NCBI GenBank assembly: GCA_017963875.1 | Contig: JAGCTA010000507.1 | Coordinates: forward strand, 1-28,382 | From: Victivallales bacterium | GTDB taxonomy: Bacteria; Verrucomicrobiota; Lentisphaeria; Oligosphaerales; Oligosphaeraceae | Direction of reading: 5' to 3' | DNA length: 28,382 nucleotides | Shown: piece after piece, positions 1 to 7,301 of the stretch | How positions within the stretch are numbered: position 1 is the first letter of the stretch | How the letters are laid out: the number at the start of each line of letters is the position of its first letter | The notes under the pieces: generated by a model | Told to the model about the DNA's origin: nothing | The model's database searches: none | The model's input: the letters and a program-made list of their open reading frames with translations, nothing else | Made by a program: the position numbers and the translations under genes

Positions 1-10
1 ATAATATGTA

Positions 11-1048
11 TTATATACTAAGATGAAGTTGGTTGGGATTGTCATGGTTTCCCAGCAGGGGCTTCAAACCGAATTTGGCACGCGCCTTGTCGGTTACCAG
101 CCTTCCTGCGGGTGTCCTGATGATATATCCTTCTTGAATCAAATACGGTTCATAGACATCCTCAATGGTGCTCTCTTCCTCGCCAACGGCGACGGCCAGG
201 CTCTTCAGCCCGACAGGATGTCCCTTGTATTTGACAATGATGGCCTCCAGAATTCGATTGTCCATCTCATCGAGGCCGTCCTGGTCAATATCAAGCATTG
301 TCAGTGCCTTGTCCGCCATGTCTTTCGTAATGACGTCACTATTGTTGACCTGCGTGTAATCCCTGACCCACTTGACAAGGTTGTTGGCGATTCGCGGCGT
401 GCCCCTGCTACGACTGGCAATGACTTCGAGGCCGCTTTTTTCAGCCTTGATGCCAAGCACCTGTGAACTTCGGGTGAGAATCTTCGTAAGGTCATCCACA
501 TTATAGTAGTCCAATCTGCACGTCATTGTGAAGCGCGAGCGCAACGGCGCGGAAAGTTTTCCTTGCCTTGTTGTCGCGCCGACAAGAGTGAATTTTGGCA
601 GGCTCAACCTGACGGAACGTGCTCCGACCCCTTGTTCAAGCATAATATCAATGACATAGTCCTCCATGGCGGAATAGAGATATTCCTCAATATGCATGGG
701 AAGCCGATGGATTTCGTCTATGAACAAGATATCGCCTTCATTCAGGCTGGTGAGAAGTCCCGCGAGGTCACCTGGCTTTTCAATTACGGGACCAGAGGTT
801 GACTTCAGGTTCGCCCCGACGGCATTCGAGATAATTGTCGCAAGCGTCGTCTTGCCTAGCCCAGGCGGGCCGCAGAGAAGGATATGGTTGAGGGTTTCGC
901 CGCGGGATTTGGCGGCCTGAACCATGATATTGAGCCTTTCTTTGACAGCGGTTTGACCAGGAAAATCCTCAAAACACTGTGGCCTGAGTCCTTGTTCAAC
1001 CACATCATCCTTGGAATTCAATGTATTTGTAATGAATCTTTCGGTCAT
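11..1048 (-). CDS. ruvB: Holliday junction branch migration helicase RuvB
   Basis: RuvB is the hexameric AAA+ motor that, with RuvA, drives branch migration of Holliday junctions in recombinational repair. The 345-residue product has the family's usual length. It shows the Walker A motif GPPGLGKTT at residues 60-68, the Walker B motif LFIDEIH at 108-114, the sensor stretch VGATTRQG followed by LRSRF, and a C-terminal winged-helix domain (VGEEESTIEDVYEPYL). The start is ATG at 1048, which gives the expected short N-terminal tail before the LRPQ motif. No clear Shine-Dalgarno precedes it, so translation may be coupled to ruvA, whose stop lies 35 bases upstream. It is the last gene of the lexA-ruvA-ruvB run and is probably LexA-controlled (inference). 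The assignment is secure. Confidence 0.97.
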   Translation of the reverse strand: MTERFITNTLNSKDDVVEQGLRPQCFEDFPGQTAVKERLNIMVQAAKSRGETLNHILLCGPPGLGKTTLATIISNAVGANLKSTSGPVIEKPGDLAGLLTSLNEGDILFIDEIHRLPMHIEEYLYSAMEDYVIDIMLEQGVGARSVRLSLPKFTLVGATTRQGKLSAPLRSRFTMTCRLDYYNVDDLTKILTRSSQVLGIKAEKSGLEVIASRSRGTPRIANNLVKWVRDYTQVNNSDVITKDMADKALTMLDIDQDGLDEMDNRILEAIIVKYKGHPVGLKSLAVAVGEEESTIEDVYEPYLIQEGYIIRTPAGRLVTDKARAKFGLKPLLGNHDNPNQLHLSI

Positions 1049-1083
1049 ATCTTGACTGTTCGTTTTCTTAAGGAAAAAGACAA

Positions 1084-1692
1084 TTAGGAATTAAGGAGTG
1101 CCAATGCCTTTCTGATAAGATCTGCCGCAGGTGCCTGCTGGCCGACGGTCGCTATGACCCTTAGTACGGCCGCCTCCGCCTGGTCATGTTTGAATCCCAA
1201 GGTAATCAACGCCGCGATGGCATCGTTTTCTGCATCGCTCATCATTGTCTTGGACTGCACTGCAGTGGTGGAGGTGCCTTCGGCCAGATCACTGACCTTG
1301 TCCCTGAGTTCAACAACCATTCTCTCCGCAGTCCTTTTGCCGATGCCCGAGATTTTCGACAGCAGTTTAATGTCGGAATTAAGAATCGCCGAAGCGAAAT
1401 CGCTTGTTTTCATTGAACTGAGAACATTCAGGGCCAGTTTCGGACCGACACCTGATACTGTCGCCGTCAGGAGCAGAAAGAGTTTTCGTTCACTGGCGGT
1501 TGCAAAGCCATAGAGATGGATATCGTCTTCGCGGACTGTCATCGTTGTGAGCACCGTGGCTTTCGTCCCTGGCGCTGGCAATGCCTCAGACGTGCTCAGA
1601 GGAACGGACACCGCATAGCCCACGCCATTGCAGTCTATGACGATTTCCGTTAAGTTTTTATCGACGAGTGTGCCTGTCAGTTGGGCAATCAT
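1084..1692 (-). CDS. ruvA: Holliday junction branch migration complex subunit RuvA
   Basis: RuvA binds four-way DNA junctions as a tetramer and loads RuvB. The 202-residue protein has the N-terminal OB-fold (MIAQLTGTL to about residue 60), tandem helix-hairpin-helix motifs (VSGVGPKLALNVL near 79-91 and ISGIGKRTAERMV near 114-126) and a C-terminal three-helix domain (about 155-202) that contacts RuvB. A good Shine-Dalgarno, AAGGAG, lies eight bases before the ATG. It sits between lexA (38-base gap) and ruvB (35-base gap), all on the minus strand, so the three are probably co-transcribed. No ruvC is visible in the window. All domains are complete and the call is secure. Confidence 0.97.
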   Translation of the reverse strand: MIAQLTGTLVDKNLTEIVIDCNGVGYAVSVPLSTSEALPAPGTKATVLTTMTVREDDIHLYGFATASERKLFLLLTATVSGVGPKLALNVLSSMKTSDFASAILNSDIKLLSKISGIGKRTAERMVVELRDKVSDLAEGTSTTAVQSKTMMSDAENDAIAALITLGFKHDQAEAAVLRVIATVGQQAPAADLIRKALALLNS

Positions 1693-1730
1693 TTTTCAAC
1701 TCCTTATCTTATATTATAATAGTAGAGGAA

Positions 1731-2351
1731 TTAGAAAGTTCTCTGGAGAGCGACAACAATACCCTGGATTGTAAGTTGGTCCAGATCATAGAAGCGGGAA
1801 CGGAAATTGGGGTTTGCTGGCCTAAGTTCCCAACGGCCATCCGTCAGGTAGAGTGATTTGACTGTCGTCTCTCCATCAATCATTGCAATGACGATATCGC
1901 CTATGGAAGCCTCGTCGGTCTGCTTGGCGATGATGAGGTCCCCGTCAAGGATGCCGAGGTCTCTCATGGACTCTCCATGGATTCTTAGGCCGAACAACTT
2001 ATGTCCTCCAATGCCTTTGGGCAGGATTGTCGGATCAATCATGATCTTGCATTCGATATGTTCCTCGCTGAGGAGTGGAACTCCTGCGGAGACATGTCCA
2101 AGGACAGGAATGGAAAGTGTCAGCGAATAGTGTTTGGGCTTTTCAGAATTGACAAGGCTGAGGCTACGTGCCTTGGAACTTCTGTTGACAAAGCCTTTTC
2201 GCTGGAGTGCTCGGACATGGGCGAACGCAGTCGCGCTTTTAATGCTAAAATGCTCACTGATTTCATAGATCGTGGGTGCCATGCCCTGCTGTCGTGCGAA
2301 CTGCGAAATAAAGTCCAGAATCTCCTGCTGTTTGCTGGTGAGTCCTTTCAT
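1731..2351 (-). CDS. lexA: LexA SOS repressor / S24 self-cleaving protease
   Basis: LexA represses DNA-damage-response genes and is inactivated by RecA-stimulated self-cleavage. The 206-residue product has an N-terminal winged helix-turn-helix (about 1-65, including APTIYEISEHFSIKSATAF) and a C-terminal S24 peptidase domain. The scissile Ala89-Gly90 bond is visible in GHVSAGVPL, the catalytic Ser128 in HGESM, and the catalytic Lys165 in ETTVKS. It is therefore expected to be cleavable. The recognition helix (SATAFAHVRALQ) resembles the family layout, but I cannot predict the operator. The Shine-Dalgarno is weak: AAAAAGG lies 14 bases before the ATG. The 154-base gap upstream holds an inverted repeat (2419-2449) that could be an autoregulatory site. 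Downstream lie ruvA and ruvB. Confidence 0.96.
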   Translation of the reverse strand: MKGLTSKQQEILDFISQFARQQGMAPTIYEISEHFSIKSATAFAHVRALQRKGFVNRSSKARSLSLVNSEKPKHYSLTLSIPVLGHVSAGVPLLSEEHIECKIMIDPTILPKGIGGHKLFGLRIHGESMRDLGILDGDLIIAKQTDEASIGDIVIAMIDGETTVKSLYLTDGRWELRPANPNFRSRFYDLDQLTIQGIVVALQRTF

Positions 2352-2418
2352 GGTATGCGCTTTTGCCTTTTTGGGTAATGATTTTCCGCTGAAAATTGAT
2401 TTTGGAATAATGTACCCC

Positions 2419-2449
2419 GCTAATTTTCATTATGCAAATTAAAATTAGC
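2419..2449 (-). promoter_or_regulatory. Inverted repeat in the lexA upstream region, candidate operator
   Basis: Perfect 9-base arms, GCTAATTTT at 2419-2427 and AAAATTAGC at 2441-2449, flank a 13-base spacer in the gap between yicC and lexA, 68-98 bases before the lexA start. Read toward lexA, a T-run precedes the repeat and a G-run follows it, so it does not look like an intrinsic terminator for yicC. A CATAAT element inside the spacer (minus strand) could be part of a promoter. The arms do not match the well-known LexA boxes (CTGT-N8-ACAG, or GAAC-N4-GTTC), so LexA binding is only a guess from position. Confidence 0.3.
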
Positions 2450-2505
2450 AAAAAAAATAATGTCTGATATTTGTACAGTGATTTTTGATATCGGCAGGTC
2501 AGCAT

Positions 2506-3387
2506 TTATTCTATGTTCATGATCTGCTCTCTCACCCTAGAGAGTTCGGTCTTGAGTTTCAGGGCATCTTCTGAGATGGTCATATCCGCCGTCTTTGCAG
2601 AAAGGGTATTGACCTCGCGGTTCATTTCCTGACCGAGAAAATCCAAATCACGCCCTGGATCTCCATCACTGTTCAGCAATTCCGCATATTTGACAAGATG
2701 TGACTTCAATCTGACGACCTCTTCCGTGATATCCGCCTTTTCGACATAGAAGATGACCTCCCTGGCGAGTTTTTCATCATCAATCGGGAGTTCAAGTCCA
2801 AGATTGGCAATTCTTTCCTGGAGTTTTGTCTTTAGCAGTTGTATGGCTTCGCCTTCCCTTGAATCAATATTCTCCACGAGTCCCTTCATGATGGCACCAC
2901 GCGCAATGAGGTCCTCCTTGAGCCGTCTGCCTTCAGCGTGCCTGGCGGCATCCAAGTCGGACAGCGCGGCCTTGAAAGCCTGGATGGCCAGTTCACGGAT
3001 AGGTTCATATTGAGCACTGTCGTTTATTGCCAAAACCCCTGGGACGAGGAGTATGTCCTTCCAGTCTGGTTCGGGATTCTTGAGGCCCGCTTTTTCGCCG
3101 ATTTCACGAAGTTGCTGGGCAATATGTGCCGCTAGTTCTGCATCAATGGCAGTCGCCTGCTTCCTGTTCTCTTGATTGAACTGATAGGTCACGGCGACCT
3201 GAAATGTCCCACGGCTGAGTTGCTGCGTGACAATCTGCCTAAGTTCAGGCTCCAGCATCCCCAGTTCGCGCGGAATGCTAAAGCGCATATCGATTTGCTT
3301 TCTGCTATTGACGGAAGAGATTTCCACCGTGACGGAGTTGCCGTCCTTGTTCGCCGTGGAATGGCCGTAGCCTGTCATGCTTTTCAT
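2506..3387 (-). CDS. yicC: YicC/YloC family endoribonuclease
   Basis: The 293-residue protein matches the YicC/YloC family over its full length. The N-terminal half opens with MKSMTGYG and continues with EISSVNSRKQIDMRFSIPREL, both hallmarks of the family. The C-terminal DUF1732 part carries RDLDFLGQEMNREVNTLSAK, also diagnostic. From memory, YicC proteins are reported as endoribonucleases linked to small-RNA turnover; they often neighbour gmk and rpoZ, which are not seen here. The start ATG at 3387 gives the canonical N-terminus but has no obvious Shine-Dalgarno. It lies 47 bases after the WaaA-EamA gene on the same strand and 154 bases before lexA, so it probably belongs to the transcript from the spoIIE-type gene. 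Confidence 0.95.
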   Translation of the reverse strand: MKSMTGYGHSTANKDGNSVTVEISSVNSRKQIDMRFSIPRELGMLEPELRQIVTQQLSRGTFQVAVTYQFNQENRKQATAIDAELAAHIAQQLREIGEKAGLKNPEPDWKDILLVPGVLAINDSAQYEPIRELAIQAFKAALSDLDAARHAEGRRLKEDLIARGAIMKGLVENIDSREGEAIQLLKTKLQERIANLGLELPIDDEKLAREVIFYVEKADITEEVVRLKSHLVKYAELLNSDGDPGRDLDFLGQEMNREVNTLSAKTADMTISEDALKLKTELSRVREQIMNIE

Positions 3388-3434
3388 GGTCGTCTGTTTT
3401 ATGATTTACGGTTATTTTACACTTAAAACGTCTT

Positions 3435-5675
3435 CTATTTCTTCTTAATCTTCGTCAGGAGCATGGCAACGACGATGAGCACCGTACCAGTGATTGTGTA
3501 GGCATTCATTGAAGATTCGCTGGCGATCATGCCTGTGCAGACGGCGATTTGGGCGAAGATGCAGGCAAGAACAGGCTTGAGCATGAATGCCATGGACGCA
3601 TGGAAAGCAGAGGTCATCGCTATTCCCATGTAGTACATGTAGTAGGCGAAAGCCGTGGCAATGACCACATAGTATCCCATGCTCCAAATCGCGCGCCCCA
3701 TCGGCTCAATGGCCTGCATAAACGTCTTGTCCGAAAGCAGGAAGAACACTGGCAACGCCAGAAGACCGCCAGCCAGCGAGGTCCCGCCCATATAGACCAT
3801 GGCGCCATAACGGCCGATTTTTTTTCTTGTATAGCAGACACTGAGGGCGAAAAGCAACGCCGACAACGACATCATCGCGAGCCCCTTATACGTATCCGCC
3901 GTCGGCACTCCCTTTTCAAAAATGAACATTGAGATGCCGATCAACCCAAGAACCATCGCAAGCCATTTGCCGAGCGTCCATTCCTCGTTGTTGATAAAGC
4001 GCGCGAAAATAACGACAAAGACCGCGTTGGCGCTAAACACGACAGCCGCAGACGACGCATTGCTGAACTGGTCGATGGCGTAATGGAAGATACTGAGGCA
4101 GGCGGTAATCCCCATCAGGCCGTTAAGGAAGAAAACACCTATATCCTTTCCATTGAGTCTCAATCCCTTGCGATAGAAGGCAGGGAGACCAATGGCCATC
4201 AGGAGAATCCCTGTCACGACAACTCTTACGAAAACCATCATATACGGATCGATGCGTTCGCCGCATTGCTGGACAATGAATTTCTGCCCTATTTCAATGG
4301 TGCTGAAGAGCGCAATGCCTGTCAAAAGACAGAACATACCCAAAACGAGTTTCAAATGGCCATCTGGCTTCTCTGGTTGAGCCGCCACGATATCAATGAC
4401 ATCAAGCGTTCTGTCAATGGCGCCTCTGTATTTATCGACAATTGCCCTGGCACGCTTTCCCATATCCTCCCTTGACTGTTTATCCTCCACCAACTTTTTC
4501 AGGCAACCTGTGAAATCCGCGTCCTCCTTTACCATAAGCGCCGCATTTCCCTCTTGGAAAATCTCCGCGACCTGCCTGAAATTTTCCATGTGCTGGCCGT
4601 GGATAATCGCCTTACCGAAAATGGCTGGTTCGATAATATTGTGGCCTCCAGTCTGGCCAGCCATGCTCTTCCCGACGTAGGCGATATCGGACGCACCGAA
4701 GAAATTCATGAGTTCGCCCGTTGTGTTGACAATCAGGACATCCACCGTGCCTTCCTTCTGTTCCCTGCCCTCCTCTGGTTTCGAGAATTTGCATGTCAGC
4801 CCGTGGCTGTGGACAACGGCCTCAGCCTCCGCCGCCCTTTCGCAATGCCTCGGGACAAGAACCATGAACAATTCAGGATGGATGGCCTTCAATTCCTTGA
4901 ATGCCGAGCAGACCAGTTCCTCTTCGCCAGGGTGGGTGCTCCCCGCTGTAAAAACCACTTTTTCCCCTTCGCCAAAACATTGATTAAGGACAATGGATTT
5001 GTCGGCGGCATTCACATCTGGCACTTGGTCGAACTTCATCGTATCGCAGACATAGATTCTCGGGTCTTTTCCAATGACTTTTTCAATTCGCTGGCAATCG
5101 GCAGGCGTCTGGACGCATATCGCATCGAATTTTCTGAACAATGGCGCAAACAGCCACTTCCATTTGGCATAGCCACGGCTGGATTTGTCTGACATCCGAC
5201 CATTGACCAGCACGACTTTCGCACCATTCCGTTTTGCCGCCGAAATCAGGTTCGGCCATATCTCGACCTCGAAAATACACAGCATCGATGGACGGACGGC
5301 GTGCATTGTCCGCATGACTGCGAAAAAGCAGTCGATAGGGCAATAGATTGGCACGACATCGGCTGGGAGTTTCTTCACGGCCGTTGCAAATCCCGTGCTT
5401 GTCCCGCAGGAAAACACCATCGGTTGAGAGGGATGACGTTCACGCCACTTTTTGATAAACGTCATGGCGGCGATTGTTTCACCTACGCTGACGGCATGAA
5501 TCCACACGGGTTTGTCAAGCGCCTTCAACCTCTGCCGTTTAGCACGTGTGAAAATGGCGAGTCTCTCCCAGAAATCCACTGTCAAGCCACCTCGCTTGAT
5601 GATATGGACTAGATAGAAAGGCAGATAAACCAGAAAGAGAATCGGAAAGAGAATGCTGTAGATCAAGAGGAACAT
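3435..5675 (-). CDS. waaA: Kdo transferase (WaaA) fused to an EamA/DMT transporter domain
   Basis: This is one 746-residue frame carrying two complete modules. Residues 1 to about 430 are 3-deoxy-D-manno-octulosonate transferase, which adds Kdo to lipid A precursor at the inner membrane. It has an N-terminal membrane anchor (about 2-25), HAVSVGET with the expected catalytic base Glu66, the FEVEIWPN motif near 135-142, and the CMP-binding GGHNIIEPA near 343-351. Residues 442-746 are a full-length EamA-type drug/metabolite transporter with about ten hydrophobic helices in two repeats, ending in KIKKK. The junction (about 4350) is a short linker after VAAQPEKPDGH with no stop or frameshift. WaaA alone is normally about 420-430 residues. 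The Shine-Dalgarno AAAGG lies about 15 bases before the ATG. EamA proteins include lipid-linked sugar flippases (ArnE/F), so a role in lipid A or sugar translocation is a reasonable inference; the substrate is unknown. Confidence 0.93.
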   Translation of the reverse strand: MFLLIYSILFPILFLVYLPFYLVHIIKRGGLTVDFWERLAIFTRAKRQRLKALDKPVWIHAVSVGETIAAMTFIKKWRERHPSQPMVFSCGTSTGFATAVKKLPADVVPIYCPIDCFFAVMRTMHAVRPSMLCIFEVEIWPNLISAAKRNGAKVVLVNGRMSDKSSRGYAKWKWLFAPLFRKFDAICVQTPADCQRIEKVIGKDPRIYVCDTMKFDQVPDVNAADKSIVLNQCFGEGEKVVFTAGSTHPGEEELVCSAFKELKAIHPELFMVLVPRHCERAAEAEAVVHSHGLTCKFSKPEEGREQKEGTVDVLIVNTTGELMNFFGASDIAYVGKSMAGQTGGHNIIEPAIFGKAIIHGQHMENFRQVAEIFQEGNAALMVKEDADFTGCLKKLVEDKQSREDMGKRARAIVDKYRGAIDRTLDVIDIVAAQPEKPDGHLKLVLGMFCLLTGIALFSTIEIGQKFIVQQCGERIDPYMMVFVRVVVTGILLMAIGLPAFYRKGLRLNGKDIGVFFLNGLMGITACLSIFHYAIDQFSNASSAAVVFSANAVFVVIFARFINNEEWTLGKWLAMVLGLIGISMFIFEKGVPTADTYKGLAMMSLSALLFALSVCYTRKKIGRYGAMVYMGGTSLAGGLLALPVFFLLSDKTFMQAIEPMGRAIWSMGYYVVIATAFAYYMYYMGIAMTSAFHASMAFMLKPVLACIFAQIAVCTGMIASESSMNAYTITGTVLIVVAMLLTKIKKK

Positions 5676-5706
5676 AATGATTTTTAATTACCTTTAAATT
5701 AATAAA

Positions 5707-7158
5707 TTACGAAGATGCACGGCCAATGACCAGAATGGTCTGGTCATCAGACTGCTCAACATTTCCTACAAATGACTGTGTGACATCCAAAAGCGCCTGG
5801 CTTGCCTTTTCTGGTTCAAGGTGCTTAGCGGCGATGGCGCGCCAGTTTTTGACAAGCCTGTCCATGCCGAATTCAACACCGTCAGCGTTCAGCGCCTCAT
5901 TGATACCGTCCGTGAAAATGCACAATTGCATGCCAGGCTCCAGTTCCAGTGCCTGAGTCGGAAATTCTGCCAGTTCATTTGGCCACATTCCAAGCGCTGG
6001 GCCATCGGGCTTGATTGTCTGGATTACCCCATTATCCTGCGCGACCAGGACTGGCGGATGGCCAGCACAAGCGATATTGCACATGTGGGAATGGCGGTCT
6101 ATGACAATGACAACTGCGGTCAGATAATGCGCGTCATCCGAATTGGCATAGACAAGCCTGTTCAAATCAAACATGAACTGCTTGAGGTTAACATAGCGCT
6201 CTGCCAGGCTGCGCACAAAACTACGGCACATGGATGTCATCATGCAGGCAGGAATTCCCTTGCCCGTGGCATCGGCGACAAGTATCATGACCAGGTCGTC
6301 ATTCAGTTCAACATAATCATAGAAATCCCCGCTGACCTCATGGCAGGCCCTGCTGATTGCAGATACGCTGAAATCACCTATGAGCGGCGGAATGTCTGGA
6401 AGAAGCGCTTTTTGAAGTTTGACGCCAAACTCCAGTTCTCGCTTCAGCCTGTCCTGATTCGCTCGTTCAGCGTAGATAAGGATAAGGCTACTTGTCAGTG
6501 CGACGGTCGATGACAATTCCGCGAACTGCTTCATGCTATTGTCTGTAAACGGCAGTTTCTCCTTGTTCCTGTTGACGGCGACAATCAGCCCTGCAAATCT
6601 GTCTTCAACCAGCAGCGGAAGAATCATCATCGTGTAGATTCCTGTCGGAACAGGGAAATTAGCCAATTGGACATCTTCCGTGTTAAGGAGCATAGCCTTA
6701 CGCATCTTGCAGGCGTATCCCAGGAGCCCTTCGCCCTCGGTAAATGTCTCGTTTCGGAAAAAAGCCATCCGAAAGCGTAGATTATCATAGACTTTCGTAT
6801 TGTTTTCATTCATGAAATTGCCAGTCATCACAGGAAAGTAGCCTGTGCAGGAAATGCCCCGAAGCATCATTTTGCCATCCGAGGAACTATTTTTGAAATC
6901 AGGGACAAAAATGCCCACGGATTCAGCGTCGATGTCTTCGCAAATCTGCGGTGCAATGATGTTCATCGCGTCATAGATTTCCGCTTCTGTAGCCAATTTG
7001 TGCAGAAAAAGATTGAAGACACGGCGGTTGGATTCCATGCGCGCCTGGGAATAATTGTAGCGTGCATGGAGGCGCTGGATTTCCTTGGCACCCCAAAACA
7101 TGAGAATGCCAGCGAAAAGCACCGCCATGAAGAATAGACATTGAAAGAGAATTTCCAT
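5707..7158 (-). CDS. Membrane-anchored GAF-SpoIIE (PP2C) serine phosphatase
   Basis: This is a probable RsbU-like protein serine/threonine phosphatase. Numbered from the ATG at 7158 (483 residues), it has one N-terminal membrane helix (about 5-23), a GAF-like sensor region (about 48-225), a short linker helix (RLKRELEFGVKLQKALLP) and a SpoIIE/PP2C domain (about 245-483). Metal-ligand aspartates are visible in GDFYDY (Asp278), ADATGKG (Asp296), FTDG (Asp417) and SDDQT (Asp471/472), so it should be active. I prefer ATG 7158 to a TTG nine codons upstream because AGAGG sits 13 bases before the ATG, inside the longer reading. Such enzymes typically dephosphorylate an anti-sigma-factor antagonist; no partner gene is seen here. 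It heads the minus-strand cluster, divergent from the glycosidase gene at 7302. Confidence 0.9.
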   Translation of the reverse strand: MEILFQCLFFMAVLFAGILMFWGAKEIQRLHARYNYSQARMESNRRVFNLFLHKLATEAEIYDAMNIIAPQICEDIDAESVGIFVPDFKNSSSDGKMMLRGISCTGYFPVMTGNFMNENNTKVYDNLRFRMAFFRNETFTEGEGLLGYACKMRKAMLLNTEDVQLANFPVPTGIYTMMILPLLVEDRFAGLIVAVNRNKEKLPFTDNSMKQFAELSSTVALTSSLILIYAERANQDRLKRELEFGVKLQKALLPDIPPLIGDFSVSAISRACHEVSGDFYDYVELNDDLVMILVADATGKGIPACMMTSMCRSFVRSLAERYVNLKQFMFDLNRLVYANSDDAHYLTAVVIVIDRHSHMCNIACAGHPPVLVAQDNGVIQTIKPDGPALGMWPNELAEFPTQALELEPGMQLCIFTDGINEALNADGVEFGMDRLVKNWRAIAAKHLEPEKASQALLDVTQSFVGNVEQSDDQTILVIGRASS

Positions 7159-7228
7159 TTTCGTTAAATTACCTCTTATAAACAATACACTAATAAAACT
7201 GCAATTCCAGTTGATTCATCTAGACAAA

Positions 7229-7256
7229 TTGACTAGTTGGCACTATTTTTTGTAAA
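7229..7256 (+). promoter_or_regulatory. Candidate sigma70-like promoter for the 7302 operon
   Basis: TTGACT at 7229-7234 (five of six bases of the -35 consensus) is followed after 16 bases by TGTAAA at 7251-7256 (four of six of the -10 consensus). It lies 46 bases before the ATG at 7302, in the 143-base divergent gap between the phosphatase and hydrolase genes. It would drive hydrolase, dehydratase subunit and recF together. The match is moderate and made by eye. Confidence 0.3.
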
Positions 7257-7301
7257 TTGCACTGTTTTCTCGTTTTTTTTTATTCAAAGGAGTTCCTCGA
7301 C

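Noticed and set aside
2464..2478. CTG-N9-CAG string upstream of lexA as an E. coli-type LexA box
   Set aside because: It is 15 bases with one-base-off spacing compared with CTGT-N8-ACAG, so it does not fit the operator.
7159..7185. Nine-codon TTG-initiated extension of the GAF-SpoIIE phosphatase
   Set aside because: The AGAGG ribosome site lies inside the extension and serves the ATG at 7158, which directly begins the membrane helix.
7257..7301. TTG-initiated 15-codon extension of the 7302 hydrolase
   Set aside because: AAAGGAG at 7286-7292 is correctly placed for ATG 7302, and the extension has no conserved character.
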